Shown here piece by piece: positions 27,026-35,981 of a stretch of DNA of 64,000 nt; the first letter of the stretch is position 1; every line of letters starts with the position of its first letter. The translations under genes were made by a program, and so were the position numbers. A model generated the notes under the pieces. The model searched no databases and was not told the DNA's origin. It saw nothing but the letters and a program-made list of their open reading frames with translations. The DNA comes from an uncultured Collinsella sp. (GTDB lineage: Bacteria; Actinomycetota; Coriobacteriia; Coriobacteriales; Coriobacteriaceae): contig URPJ01000002.1 in NCBI GenBank assembly GCA_900549745.1, positions 103,024-167,023 of the forward strand, given 5' to 3'.

Positions 27026-28165
27026 ATGGAACTCGACAAACAACAGATCAAGCGACTACGCGAACGCCATCACCGGCGCCACGGCATCCGCCCCGCCCAT
27101 AGCGAGGCCATGGAGAACGCCACCCGCTTCCTAAAGCGCGCATTCAACATTCGCGAGGGTCGCGCGCCCTACCACGTAATCCGCAAGCGCTTTGTAAACG
27201 GGGCACGCCTGACCGGCTCTCACCTGTGCATCCTCATCATCGCCATGCTCATCGCGAGCATCGGCCTCGATATCGACTCGGACATCGCCATCGTGGGCGC
27301 CATGCTCATCTGCCCGCTTATGGGATCGGTCCTTGCCATGGCATATGGCATCGCCACGCTCGACCGTGAGATTACCGTCGAAGCCGTCGCGGGCTTGGCT
27401 CTACAGATGGTCTTTTGCCTGGTCACGTCCACGTTGTACTTTAAGCTCTCGCCCCTTGGCACCACCACGGCGGCCATCATCGACAACTCGACACCCACCG
27501 TCTGGGACCTTACCGTCGCGCTCGCGGGCGGCTTTTCAGGCGGGCTGGGCAACTCGCGCGACCAGGAACCCGCCACGCTCATCGCCGGCGTGGCCGTGGC
27601 GACCGCGCTCATGCCGCCCCTGTGCGCGGCGGGCTATGGCATCGCCATTGCAAGCGGGTCGCTGTTTCTCTCGGCGCTCTACGAGTTTGGCATCAACGTC
27701 GTCTTTATCGCGCTGGCCGCCGAAGCCGTATTGCTTCTTTTGCGCGTGCCGCTCAAGCGTGACCTCAACGGCGACGGCATTGTGACCGCCGAGGAAAATG
27801 CCGAGGTCAACGAGCTGTCACTCAAAGTGCGCCGCCGCATCATCGTGGGAACGGTCATCTTTGCCATCCCCTGCATCGTTATGACCGCGGGGTCTATTGG
27901 CTCGGCGCAGGCCGGCGTGCAGGACGGCTACGGCGTCACCGAAACCACGCGCGAGCTTGCCGCGGTACTGCCAGGCTTTAAGGATTACACCGTCGCCGTC
28001 GAAACCTCGGCCACCGAAGGCGCCGAGGAGGGCATCGTCGAGCGCGAGGTTGTCGCCCACGTGACGACAAGCGAGGCGCTCGGGGCGCACGACCGCCACA
28101 TCGCCCGCAAGCTCATAGACCTCAACGTACCCGAACTCGATCGCGTGGAGTTCGATGTGAAGTGA
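27026..28165 (+). CDS. DUF389 membrane protein with an EF-hand-like loop
   Basis: 379 residues. About eight hydrophobic segments with the DUF389 patterns LIIAMLIASIGLDIDSDIAI, VGAMLICPLMGSVLAMAYG and NSRDQEPATLIAGVAVATALMPPL. Function of the family is unknown. Between the last two membrane segments lies DLNGDGIVTAEENAE, a close match to a 12-residue EF-hand calcium loop (D1, N3, D5, G6, I8-like, E12). The ATG at 27026 has GAGGTG five bases upstream. The C-terminal 70 residues are soluble. Alone in its transcription unit. Confidence 0.88.
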   Translation: MELDKQQIKRLRERHHRRHGIRPAHSEAMENATRFLKRAFNIREGRAPYHVIRKRFVNGARLTGSHLCILIIAMLIASIGLDIDSDIAIVGAMLICPLMGSVLAMAYGIATLDREITVEAVAGLALQMVFCLVTSTLYFKLSPLGTTTAAIIDNSTPTVWDLTVALAGGFSGGLGNSRDQEPATLIAGVAVATALMPPLCAAGYGIAIASGSLFLSALYEFGINVVFIALAAEAVLLLLRVPLKRDLNGDGIVTAEENAEVNELSLKVRRRIIVGTVIFAIPCIVMTAGSIGSAQAGVQDGYGVTETTRELAAVLPGFKDYTVAVETSATEGAEEGIVEREVVAHVTTSEALGAHDRHIARKLIDLNVPELDRVEFDVK

Positions 28166-28239
28166 TGCAGAGCGCGGGATGAATGCTCGCACGGACGCAA
28201 GTTACGACGAGGTGCAGGCGCGATACGGACACGAGCAAA

Positions 28240-28281
28240 TAGCGGGGTGCAGTTCACACCCGCGCCCCGCTCGCTTTTTTA
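28240..28281 (+). terminator. Terminator of the DUF389 gene
   Basis: AGCGGGG pairs with CCCCGCT across a 17-base loop, followed by CGCTTTTTTATT. Confidence 0.75.
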
Positions 28282-28291
28282 TTGCCGTGAA

Positions 28292-28741
28292 TCAACTGTC
28301 CGAATCGACCTCGCCAGACTCCACCGTAAACGCCGGATCGGTGCTCACAAGATAAAATCGGGTCACCTTAGTATTTCTAATTAGGTAAATCTGCCCTTGA
28401 TTGCGTCGGCGCGATATATATGCAACGTGAACCGTGCCGAATTCTTCGCCGTTTTCCTTCTTTAATACCAGGATATTGGGATCGTCCGTACGCTTAAACT
28501 GCCCGTCAACGCAGCTGCCGTCTTTGTCGACCAGTTGCCACCGATGGTTATCCTCTTCAAGAAAGGCCAGGGTTTCCAGACTCGTCTTGTCGTCCCGATA
28601 GTAACCGTCAATGGCAAACCCTTCGGAAGCGCATTCCCGCATATAGGACGTTTCTCGGCTTATAGCAAACAGCCCTGTAACGCCCAGGAGCACAGCCAAG
28701 CAGACCACTGCAAGGGTTATCGAAATAACACGGCGGCCCAT
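28292..28741 (-). CDS. Small single-pass membrane or secreted protein, unknown
   Basis: 149 residues, not recognised. Residues 5-27 form one hydrophobic helix (ISITLAVVCLAVLLGVTGLF) that could be a signal anchor. The rest is soluble, with two cysteines (SYMRECASEG, DGSCVDG) that could form a disulfide, and alternating beta-strand-like segments (RWQLVDKDGS, NILVLKKENGEEFGTVHVAY). The size and plan resemble small extracytoplasmic lipocalin-like or immunity-type proteins, but nothing identifies it. It converges with the DUF389 gene. Confidence 0.6.
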   Translation of the reverse strand: MGRRVISITLAVVCLAVLLGVTGLFAISRETSYMRECASEGFAIDGYYRDDKTSLETLAFLEEDNHRWQLVDKDGSCVDGQFKRTDDPNILVLKKENGEEFGTVHVAYISRRRNQGQIYLIRNTKVTRFYLVSTDPAFTVESGEVDSDS

Positions 28742-28929
28742 GTTAGCCCAACCGATAGTTGTTTAACGGAGCGCGAAACATACCTGGAACCTCCGATATC
28801 AGGGGGGAACGTCGCCAGCAGGCTGGCGACAACTATATGTTTCTGACATCAAACCATATGGCTGCCACTCGCGGAGGGGGCATCGGCGAACGGCGTGTTT
28901 TCATACTCCATTGGTCAAACCTAAGCGCG

Positions 28930-29170
28930 GCCCTACAGCTCGTACTTGTACACGCGGTAGATGTACTTTTCGGCTTCCATCTCGTAGGTGGCGATGGGTA
29001 GACCGTAGCGATCGTCTCGTCGTTTGGCAGATAGGTCACACTGTGCTGTCCCGCGTTGAGCGAAAAATCGCCCTGGGCTTGCAGCAGCTTGTCCTCAAAG
29101 CCCGAACCGGCCCAAAAATCGGGCGAGCCCACGGAAGGCTGCAGCGAGATCATTTGCGCAACATATGTCC
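28930..29170 (-). pseudogene. Possible degraded gene, 3' remnant with a frame change
   Basis: On the minus strand one frame gives protein-like sequence (PDFWAGSGFEDKLLQAQGDF, then VTYLPNDETIAT). A second frame then gives YGLPIATYEMEAEKYIYR, VYKYEL and a stop at 28934. Joined by one frameshift near 29000 they would make a plausible C-terminal domain of about 75 residues. No ribosome site or start is evident and the parent family is not recognised. The alternative is that both are chance frames. Confidence 0.3.
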
Positions 29171-29172
29171 AG

Positions 29173-29209
29173 CAAAAGCGGGTGGTAGCCGGTACGGCTG
29201 CCACCCGCT
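29173..29209 (-). terminator. Terminator of the activase gene
   Basis: AGCGGGTGG pairs with CCACCCGCT on the minus strand, followed by TTTTGCTGG, about 30 bases after the stop codon at 29239. Confidence 0.75.
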
Positions 29210-29238
29210 TGCCTCATATCTAGCCCAAAGCAGGCCAG

Positions 29239-32200
29239 TTACTTCTTAATGCCGCGTCCCAGGCGCTCAGCGACCGACGCCACGGCGCTCTCATCGACCG
29301 AACCGCAGCTCACGCAGCCGTCGTGGGCACGCATCTGGCCGGTGACCTCGTCCATCGCGAGCGGCGCCACCTTCTCAAGCTTAAAGCCCTTGCCGGCGCG
29401 CATGTTTTCCTTGGCCACGCTGATCATGAGCTTAATACGGTTGAGCTGGTTGACCTCGGACGCGCCAGGATCATAGTCCACCGCAACGATGTTGCTCTCG
29501 GGATGCTGGCGGCGCAGCTCCTTGATCACGGCCTTGCCCACCACGTGATTGGGCAGGCACGCGAAGGGCTGCGTGCAGATGATATTGGGTGCGCCATGAT
29601 CGATCAGGTCGAGCATCTCGGCTGTGAGCAGCCAGCCCTCGCCCATGTTGTTGCACACCGAAAGCACCGTGCGGGCCTTGTCGGCCATGGTGCCGATGCG
29701 CTCGGGCGCCTCAAAGCGGCGGGACTTTTCGAGCATCTCCTCCACCGGCGTACGCATCCAGTCCACGAGCTTGATGAGCGCCTGCATGCCCGCACGCGTT
29801 GTAGCAGAGCTACCCAGCTCATCCTTCTGCAGCTCGGCGTTGCTCATGGAGTACAGGAAAAAGTCGAGCAGACCCGGCACCACGGCCTCGCAGCCCTCGC
29901 GCTCGATGACATCGACCACGTGGTTGTTGGCTGTGGGATGGAACTTGACCAGGATCTCGCCGACCACGCCCACGCGCGGCTTGGTACCCTCGCCCACGAG
30001 CGGCATGGTGTCGAACGCGCGGATGGCCTCGCGGCACAGCTTGGTGTAGTTGTGGCGGTTAAACTTGGGCGCCAGCTTGCGAGCGCGCGCCATGTACTCC
30101 TCGTAGAGCGCGTTGGCGGCACCGGGCGTAGCCTCGTACGGGCGGCAGCGATAGAGCATCTGCATCATCACGTCGCCAAAGAGCACCGCGTAGACTGCCT
30201 GCTTAAGCAGCGCCGGCGTAATCTTAAAGCCAGGGTTGTCCTCGCCCAGCGCCACGGCCGAAAGCGAGATCACCGGGATCTCGGGGTGGCCGCTCTCGCG
30301 CAGGGCCTTGCGGATGAGTGCGATGTAGTTGGTGGCACGGCAGCCGCCGCCGGTCTGGCTGATAACCACGGCTGTCTTGGACAGGTCGTATCGACCGCTC
30401 TCGATGGCCTCCATGATCTGGCCCGTCACCAGGATCGACGGATAGCAGATGTCGTTGTTCACGTAGCGCAGGCCGGCCTCGACGGCATCGTGATCGGTCG
30501 AGGGCAGCAGCTCCAAGTTGTAGCCAGCACCACGGAACACCTCTTTGACCAGGTCAAAGTGGATCGGCGCCATCTGCGGGCACAGGATGGTGTAGCCCTC
30601 CTCGCGCATCTGCTCGGTAAAGGGCACCTTGGGCCACGCGGTCGAAGCACTCTCGCGCTGCGCCTCGAACGTGTACTTACGGCTCGCGAACGCGGGGGCA
30701 TCCGTGGAGGGCGCCACCGGCGCGGCATCGCCCTGCTCGTAAGTCTCGCCCGCGGCCGTAGCCTCGGCCAAGCGCTCGGCCTCCTGGTCCTTGAGCGCCG
30801 CCATGAGCGAGCGAATACGGATACGCGCGGCGCCCAAGTTGGACACTTCGTCAATCTTGAGCACGGTGTAAATCTTGCCGCTGGCCTCCAGGATCTCCTG
30901 CACCTGATCAGTGGTCAGAGCGTCCAGGCCGCAGCCGAAGGAATTGAGCTGGATCAGGTCCAGGTCGTTGCGCATCGTCACAAAACGGGCGACGGCGTAC
31001 AGGCGGCTGTGATACATCCACTGATCGACGACGCGAATCGGACGCTCGGGCTTCACCAGATGCGCGAGCGAATCCTCGGTAAAGACCGCAAAGCCAAAGC
31101 TCGAGATAAGCTCGGGCAGGGCATGGTTGATCTCGGGGTCGTTATGGTAGGGACGACCGGCGAGCACGATGCCGTGACCGCCGTGGTCCTCGACCCACTT
31201 GAGAGCCTCCTCGCCCATGGTCTGGATATCCTCGTGGAAGCGCGCGTCGGCCTCAAAAGCAGCGTTGACGGCGGCATCAACCTCGGAGCGCGTGATTTTA
31301 GGACCGCGCACGCGACCGCGACCGGCCTCAGCATCGGCCACACGGTCGACGGCGAGCACCTGGTACAGGCGGCGCTTGAGCTCGGTCTTGTCGTGATACG
31401 GCACAAACGGATACAGGAACTCGATGTTCTGCTCGCGGATCTCGTCAATATTGAGCGCCAGCGCCGTGGGGTAGCTCATGACGATGGGGCAGTTATAGCA
31501 GTTGCCAGCCGTCGGATCCTCCTTGCGCTCCCAACGCACGCACGGCATCCAGATAAAGTCGACGTCACGGTCGATGAGGTTCATCACGTGGCCATGGCTC
31601 ATCTTGGCCGGATAGCATACGCTCTCGGACGGCATGGACTCGATGCCCGCCTGGTAGGTCTTCTTGCTCGACTGGTCGGACAGCTGCACGCTAAAGCCCA
31701 GGCGCGTAAAGAACGCGTGCCAGAAGGGGTAGTTCTCGTACATGTTGAGCGCGCGCGGGATGCCGACGGTGCCGCGCGGGGCCTCGTCGGGGCTCAGGAC
31801 CTCGCGGTTAAAGAGCAGCTCGTTTTTCTTTTTGAAGAGGTTGGGGGCCTCGGTCTTCTGCTTTTTGTGGCCGGCGCCCTTCTCGCAGCGGTTGCCGGTA
31901 ATGAAGCGCCTGCCACCGCCAAAGTCGTTGACGGTAAGCTGGCAGTTGTTGGAGCAACGGCCGCAGCGGACATGCTTTTGCGTCACGGTGAGGTGCGCGA
32001 TGTCCTCAGCCGAAAGAATGGTCGAGGTGCCGTCGGCGCCGGCGCGATCGCGGGCGAGCAGGGCCGCACCGTAGGCGCCCATGCAGCCGGCGATGTCGGG
32101 ACGCACGGCATGAACGCCGGTGAGCTGCTCAAACGCGCGCAGCGTGGCATCGGACATAAAGGTGCCGCCCTGGACGATTACCTGGCTGCCGATCTCCTTG

Positions 32201-34020
32201 GGATCGCGCAGCTTAATGACCTTGAACAGGGCATTCTTGATGACGGAATAGGACAGGCCGGCGGCGATGTCGCCCACCGTGGCGCCTTCCTTTTGCGCCT
32301 GCTTGACGCGCGAGTTCATAAAGACCGTGCAGCGACTTCCCAGGTCGACCGGGGCTTTGGCATGGATGGCGGCGTTGGCGAACGCGCGCACGTCCATGTT
32401 CATAGAGACGGCGAAGCTCTCGATAAAGCTACCGCAACCCGACGAGCAGGCCTCGTTGAGCATGATGTGCTCGATGACGCCGTCCTTGACGCGCAGGCAC
32501 TTCATGTCCTGGCCGCCAATGTCCAGAATGAACTCGACGCCGGGCAGGAACGCCTTGGCGCCGCGCAGGTGCGCGACGGTCTCGATCTCGCCGGAATCGG
32601 CCTTGAGGGCCTCGATGAGCAGCGCCTCACCGTAGCCCGTGGTGGTCACGTGGCCGATGGTGCAGCCCGCGGGGATGTGGTTGTAGAAATCGGCCATGAT
32701 GACCTTGGCCGTGCCTAGGATGTCGCCGTTGTTGTTGCCGTACCAGGTGTGCAGCAGCTGACCGTCCTCGCCCACGAGCGCGGCCTTCATGGTGGTGGAG
32801 CCGGCGTCGATGCCGATGAACACGCGTCCGGTGTAGCCTTCGAGCTTGCCCTTGGGGACGACCTCGGTGTCGTGGCGGGTCTTGAACTCGGCAAAGTCCT
32901 CGTCGGTGGCAAAGAGCGGATCCAGACGCTCGACCTCGGCACCCTGCGTGTCACCCAGGGCATCGATGGCCCCGATGAGCTGCGGGAACGTGCTGAGCTT
33001 GTTGGACTCGTGCGCCATGGCGGCGCCGCTCGCCACAAACAGGTGAGCGTTTTGGGGCACGATACGGTGCTCCTCGTCCAGATTGAGCGTGAGGTAGAAG
33101 CGGTGGCGCAGCTCGGAGAGATACTGCAGCGGGCCGCCCAGGAAGGCGACGTTGCCGCGGATGGGACGGCCGCACGCCAGGCCCGAGATGGTCTGGGTCA
33201 CGACAGCCTGGAAGATGGAGGCGGCCACGTCCTCGGGGCGGGCGCCCTCGTTGAGCAGCGGCTGCACGTCGGTCTTGGCAAAAACGCCGCAGCGGCTGGC
33301 GATGGGATAGATGGTGGTGGCGTTGGCCGCGAGCTCGTTGAGGCCGCTGGCGTCGGTGTGCAGCAGAGTGGCCATCTGGTCGATGAACGCACCCGTGCCG
33401 CCGGCGCAGGTGCCGTTCATGCGCTGCTCGATGCCGTTATCGAAGTAGATGATCTTGGCGTCCTCGCCGCCCAGCTCGATAGCGACATCGGTGGCCGGGA
33501 TGAGGGTCTCGACGGCACGCTTACTGGCGATGACCTCCTGGACAAACTCCAGGTCGAGCCACTGGGACAGCAGAAGGCCGCCCGAGCCGGTGATGGCGCA
33601 GGTCATCTGGGCCGTCGGCAGCACGGTCGCAGCGCCCTCGAACAGGTCGCGGGCGCAGGCACGGACGTCGGTGTGGTGGCGCTGGTACTTGGCGTAGACG
33701 ATCTGGTTGTCGTCGTTGAGCACGGCAAGTTTAACGGTGGTGGAGCCCACGTCGATGCCCAGGTGCAGGTTGCCGCGAGCGTTCTCGGGGTTGAAGATCG
33801 CGCCTTCGGGGGCGTGGACGGCGGCTACGGGCTCAGCGGCAGTGGCGAGCTCGCTAGCGACGGACGTCTCCCCTGCCGCGTTCTTGGCATCGGCAACTGC
33901 CTCGGCAACTTTCTCGGCAGCTGCGGTCGCGGCCTTCTGCGCGGCGTCCACCACGGCGGGCGCGGCCTCGCGTGCGGCAGCGACCATGCGGTCCTTGATG
34001 CCCTCGACGAGTTTGCTCAT
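29239..34020 (-). CDS. Giant acyl-CoA dehydratase activase-like protein (tandem BadF/HgdC domains plus HgdB-like region)
   Basis: 1593 residues. An Ala-rich helical leader (1-75) precedes two ASKHA activase domains with LHLGIDVGSTTVKLAVL (about 85) and VFIGIDAGSTTMKAALV (about 400). Each holds the two cysteines that bind the bridging 4Fe-4S cluster in HgdC-type activators: NGTCAGGTGAFID with ASRCGVF, and ACSSGCGSFIE with SRCTVFMNSR. Next come CGRCSNNCQL (about 675), a DUF2229 segment, and a C-terminal HgdB-like region ending DGCVSCGSVDES. Related proteins couple ATP hydrolysis to low-potential electron transfer, but no HgdA or enoyl substrate enzyme is adjacent, so the target is unknown. It follows its TetR gene by 11 bases. 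Confidence 0.9.
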   Translation of the reverse strand: MSKLVEGIKDRMVAAAREAAPAVVDAAQKAATAAAEKVAEAVADAKNAAGETSVASELATAAEPVAAVHAPEGAIFNPENARGNLHLGIDVGSTTVKLAVLNDDNQIVYAKYQRHHTDVRACARDLFEGAATVLPTAQMTCAITGSGGLLLSQWLDLEFVQEVIASKRAVETLIPATDVAIELGGEDAKIIYFDNGIEQRMNGTCAGGTGAFIDQMATLLHTDASGLNELAANATTIYPIASRCGVFAKTDVQPLLNEGARPEDVAASIFQAVVTQTISGLACGRPIRGNVAFLGGPLQYLSELRHRFYLTLNLDEEHRIVPQNAHLFVASGAAMAHESNKLSTFPQLIGAIDALGDTQGAEVERLDPLFATDEDFAEFKTRHDTEVVPKGKLEGYTGRVFIGIDAGSTTMKAALVGEDGQLLHTWYGNNNGDILGTAKVIMADFYNHIPAGCTIGHVTTTGYGEALLIEALKADSGEIETVAHLRGAKAFLPGVEFILDIGGQDMKCLRVKDGVIEHIMLNEACSSGCGSFIESFAVSMNMDVRAFANAAIHAKAPVDLGSRCTVFMNSRVKQAQKEGATVGDIAAGLSYSVIKNALFKVIKLRDPKEIGSQVIVQGGTFMSDATLRAFEQLTGVHAVRPDIAGCMGAYGAALLARDRAGADGTSTILSAEDIAHLTVTQKHVRCGRCSNNCQLTVNDFGGGRRFITGNRCEKGAGHKKQKTEAPNLFKKKNELLFNREVLSPDEAPRGTVGIPRALNMYENYPFWHAFFTRLGFSVQLSDQSSKKTYQAGIESMPSESVCYPAKMSHGHVMNLIDRDVDFIWMPCVRWERKEDPTAGNCYNCPIVMSYPTALALNIDEIREQNIEFLYPFVPYHDKTELKRRLYQVLAVDRVADAEAGRGRVRGPKITRSEVDAAVNAAFEADARFHEDIQTMGEEALKWVEDHGGHGIVLAGRPYHNDPEINHALPELISSFGFAVFTEDSLAHLVKPERPIRVVDQWMYHSRLYAVARFVTMRNDLDLIQLNSFGCGLDALTTDQVQEILEASGKIYTVLKIDEVSNLGAARIRIRSLMAALKDQEAERLAEATAAGETYEQGDAAPVAPSTDAPAFASRKYTFEAQRESASTAWPKVPFTEQMREEGYTILCPQMAPIHFDLVKEVFRGAGYNLELLPSTDHDAVEAGLRYVNNDICYPSILVTGQIMEAIESGRYDLSKTAVVISQTGGGCRATNYIALIRKALRESGHPEIPVISLSAVALGEDNPGFKITPALLKQAVYAVLFGDVMMQMLYRCRPYEATPGAANALYEEYMARARKLAPKFNRHNYTKLCREAIRAFDTMPLVGEGTKPRVGVVGEILVKFHPTANNHVVDVIEREGCEAVVPGLLDFFLYSMSNAELQKDELGSSATTRAGMQALIKLVDWMRTPVEEMLEKSRRFEAPERIGTMADKARTVLSVCNNMGEGWLLTAEMLDLIDHGAPNIICTQPFACLPNHVVGKAVIKELRRQHPESNIVAVDYDPGASEVNQLNRIKLMISVAKENMRAGKGFKLEKVAPLAMDEVTGQMRAHDGCVSCGSVDESAVASVAERLGRGIKK

Positions 34021-34031
34021 TGTCTCTCCTC

Positions 34032-34742
34032 TTAGTTGTTGGACTCGACGGTTGCGGTGGTGTCGACCGCGTCCTCGAGCTGCAGGTTCAATAGCTTCAT
34101 GCCGTATTCCGGCACGTTGATATCGATGGGTTGGCCATACAGGTCGCCGGGGCGCACAAAGGCGATAACCGTCATAATGCGCGCCATGGTCTCGGGCGAT
34201 TCAGAAAGGTCACGCTCAAACCAACGCTGGATCATGCCGACCTCGGCACTCACGACATAGGTGACGTAGTAGTCAAAGAAGGTGCCCAGCGCCAAGCCCA
34301 AAATGCCCGTCTGTGCGCGCGGCACCACGGCCTCGCGTGCGGTATCGATGATCTTTTTAATAAAGGCGGGGTCGCCGCCCGGGCCCAGCAGCGATCCGAT
34401 TAAATCGCGGTTGGCCGCAAGGTAGCGCAGCAACTCAACCGAACCGGGTGCCGGCTCGAGCTCATCGATGTTGTGATAGAGATCGGGCAGCTGAGCTGCG
34501 GTGATGAGCTCAATGCGCTCACGGATCTCGGCCAGCAAGCCGTCCTCGATTTGATTGATAAAGTCGGGGATATCGCGGTAGTGCGAATAGAACGTGCGGC
34601 GCGTAAGGCCAGCGCGCTCGGTGAGCGACGCGACATTAATGCGCGAAAGGTCGCCGCTTTCGGCAAGCTCGCTGGCAAGTGCCTGGCGAAGGGCACGCTG
34701 CGAGCGAAGGGACCGGCGGTCGCATTTTTCGAGCTGGGACAA
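34032..34742 (-). CDS. TetR-family transcriptional regulator
   Basis: 236 residues with an N-terminal helix-turn-helix (LTERAGLTRRTFYSHYRDIP, about residues 40-60) and a long C-terminal ligand domain. It is co-transcribed with the giant activase gene 11 bases downstream, so it probably controls that gene and itself. The inducer is unknown. The promoter region (34743-34835) has AT-rich tracts with TATTGCACACCGTGTGCATC near 34790; the dyad GCACACCGTGTGC there could be its operator. Confidence 0.88.
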   Translation of the reverse strand: MSQLEKCDRRSLRSQRALRQALASELAESGDLSRINVASLTERAGLTRRTFYSHYRDIPDFINQIEDGLLAEIRERIELITAAQLPDLYHNIDELEPAPGSVELLRYLAANRDLIGSLLGPGGDPAFIKKIIDTAREAVVPRAQTGILGLALGTFFDYYVTYVVSAEVGMIQRWFERDLSESPETMARIMTVIAFVRPGDLYGQPIDINVPEYGMKLLNLQLEDAVDTTATVESNN

Positions 34743-34792
34743 GCGTCCTCCTTGTTACTCAGCCTGTGCGCTATTGCACAGTGCGAGTATTA

Positions 34793-34809
34793 TTGCACAC
34801 CGTGTGCAT
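34793..34809. promoter_or_regulatory. Dyad upstream of the TetR gene, candidate operator
   Basis: TTGCACACCGTGTGCAT is a near-perfect palindrome about 50 bases upstream of the TetR start, the usual place for an autoregulatory operator. Inference only. Confidence 0.5.
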
Positions 34810-34834
34810 CAACACGTAAAGGCAATATTTTGGA

Positions 34835-34863
34835 TGTGACAAAGGGGCTGCCCCTTTGTCACA
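34835..34863 (-). terminator. Hairpin after the HAD gene
   Basis: 13-base perfect arms, TGTGACAAAGGGG and complement, with a 3-base loop, adjoining the stop codon. The following T-run is weak (CATCCAAAATATT). Confidence 0.6.
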
Positions 34864-35727
34864 TTATTCGATGACGGTGCGGGAGTTTTGCTTGCGCATG
34901 GTGACGAGCATGTGTTTGGGGACGGCGTGGACCATGCAGCTGCCGATGGTCGCGCTCGCGGCGGCCTTGGCTACATCGCTAGCGTTTTTGGTCGCGTAGC
35001 TGTGACGGAAACGCTTGAGCATGGCGATATCGTTGCCGCCGTCGCCGTAGACCGCGACCTCGTCCTCGGCAATACCGTAGTAGCCCGCCAGCCACGCCAC
35101 GCTCTCGCCCTTGTTGCACGCCACGTCCGTGATCTCGAACATCACCGGATCGAACGGCGCGTTGACCACGCGGTCCGATCGCTCGGCCAAATACGCCTTA
35201 AGGTCGCGCTCCAGCTCGAGCGAGGTCACGCGACAGTTGATCTTGCACACATCGTGGCGCAGGATGTCACCGATCGACTGGTCGAAATACTGCTCCTCGT
35301 GATACCCGCCACGTGCACGCATGCCACGCATCACGATGCGCTTGATAGGGCTGTCCTTTTTAAAGCCCGCCTGATGCATCTCAAACGATCCGCTCGAGAA
35401 CATGCCATCGGGCGTGGAGCAATCAAAGCAAATGTCCGGAAACTCCTTGAGCAGCTCCTCGGTGATCTGCGGGTCGATGGTCCAGGTCTTGAGCACCTCG
35501 CCATGGCTGTCGCGCACGATGGACCCATTGGAGCAGCAGGCGTCAAGCGGCAGGCCCGTAAAGCCATGCTCGCCGATCGGCAGCGTTGAGCGTCCGGTCG
35601 CGGGAACCACATGCAGGCCAGCCTCGGTCAGCTCGCGAATGGCGCGGCGGATGGTCCCATCTGCCTCGTGCAGGGCGTTCAGCAGCGTTCCGTCTAAGTC
35701 ACTCGCAAACATCTTGATCATGGGCAT
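34864..35727 (-). CDS. HAD-IIB (Cof-type) phosphatase
   Basis: 287 residues. Motif I is FASDLDGTLLN, motif II VPATGRS, and motif IV AVYGDGGNDIAMLKRF. The large C2-type cap lies between about residues 85 and 200. Cof-type enzymes dephosphorylate sugar phosphates or cofactors such as FMN and pyridoxal phosphate; specificity cannot be read here. The ATG at 35727 has a GGAGAGG ribosome site. Monocistronic. Confidence 0.93.
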   Translation of the reverse strand: MPMIKMFASDLDGTLLNALHEADGTIRRAIRELTEAGLHVVPATGRSTLPIGEHGFTGLPLDACCSNGSIVRDSHGEVLKTWTIDPQITEELLKEFPDICFDCSTPDGMFSSGSFEMHQAGFKKDSPIKRIVMRGMRARGGYHEEQYFDQSIGDILRHDVCKINCRVTSLELERDLKAYLAERSDRVVNAPFDPVMFEITDVACNKGESVAWLAGYYGIAEDEVAVYGDGGNDIAMLKRFRHSYATKNASDVAKAAASATIGSCMVHAVPKHMLVTMRKQNSRTVIE

Positions 35728-35762
35728 GCCTCTCCTTCGTCTGCACGATATTGTAGACGAGA

Positions 35763-35792
35763 ACGGGCGCGCCCCAAGAGAGTCGCGCCCGT
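35763..35792. terminator. GC-rich hairpin
   Basis: ACGGGCGCG and CGCGCCCGT enclose 12 bases. No strong T-run on either side. It probably ended transcription of the former P-II gene next to it. Confidence 0.5.
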
Positions 35793-35808
35793 CAGGCGAA
35801 AGATTGTC

Positions 35809-35901
35809 CTACACCGCGGCGGGACCGTGTTCGCCGGTACGGATGCGGATGACTTCCTCGACCGGCTCGACCCAGATCGTGCAATCTCCAACGGTGCCGC
35901 A
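35809..35901 (-). pseudogene. Remnant of a P-II nitrogen regulatory protein (C-terminal end)
   Basis: One minus-strand frame reads CGTVGDCTIWVEPVEEVI then RIRTGEHGPAAV and a stop at 35809. This matches the conserved C terminus of GlnB/GlnK proteins (a GDGKIxVxPVEEVIRIRTGExG-type ending). Upstream the same frame loses all resemblance (SRPLPRRFQD) and there is no start, T-loop or ribosome site, so about three quarters of the gene is gone. Identification rests on about 30 residues. Confidence 0.7.
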
Positions 35902-35981
35902 ATCTTGGAAACGGCGCGGCAACGGACGCGAAACGAACGGGAAATACGCGAGCAAGGAAGCCGTGAGCGCGCCCGTCCCGG

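Noticed and set aside
29323..32718. 1131-residue frame antisense to the giant activase
   Set aside because: A shadow frame of a high-G+C gene; His/Arg/Val-rich without motifs, while the minus-strand protein has clear catalytic motifs.
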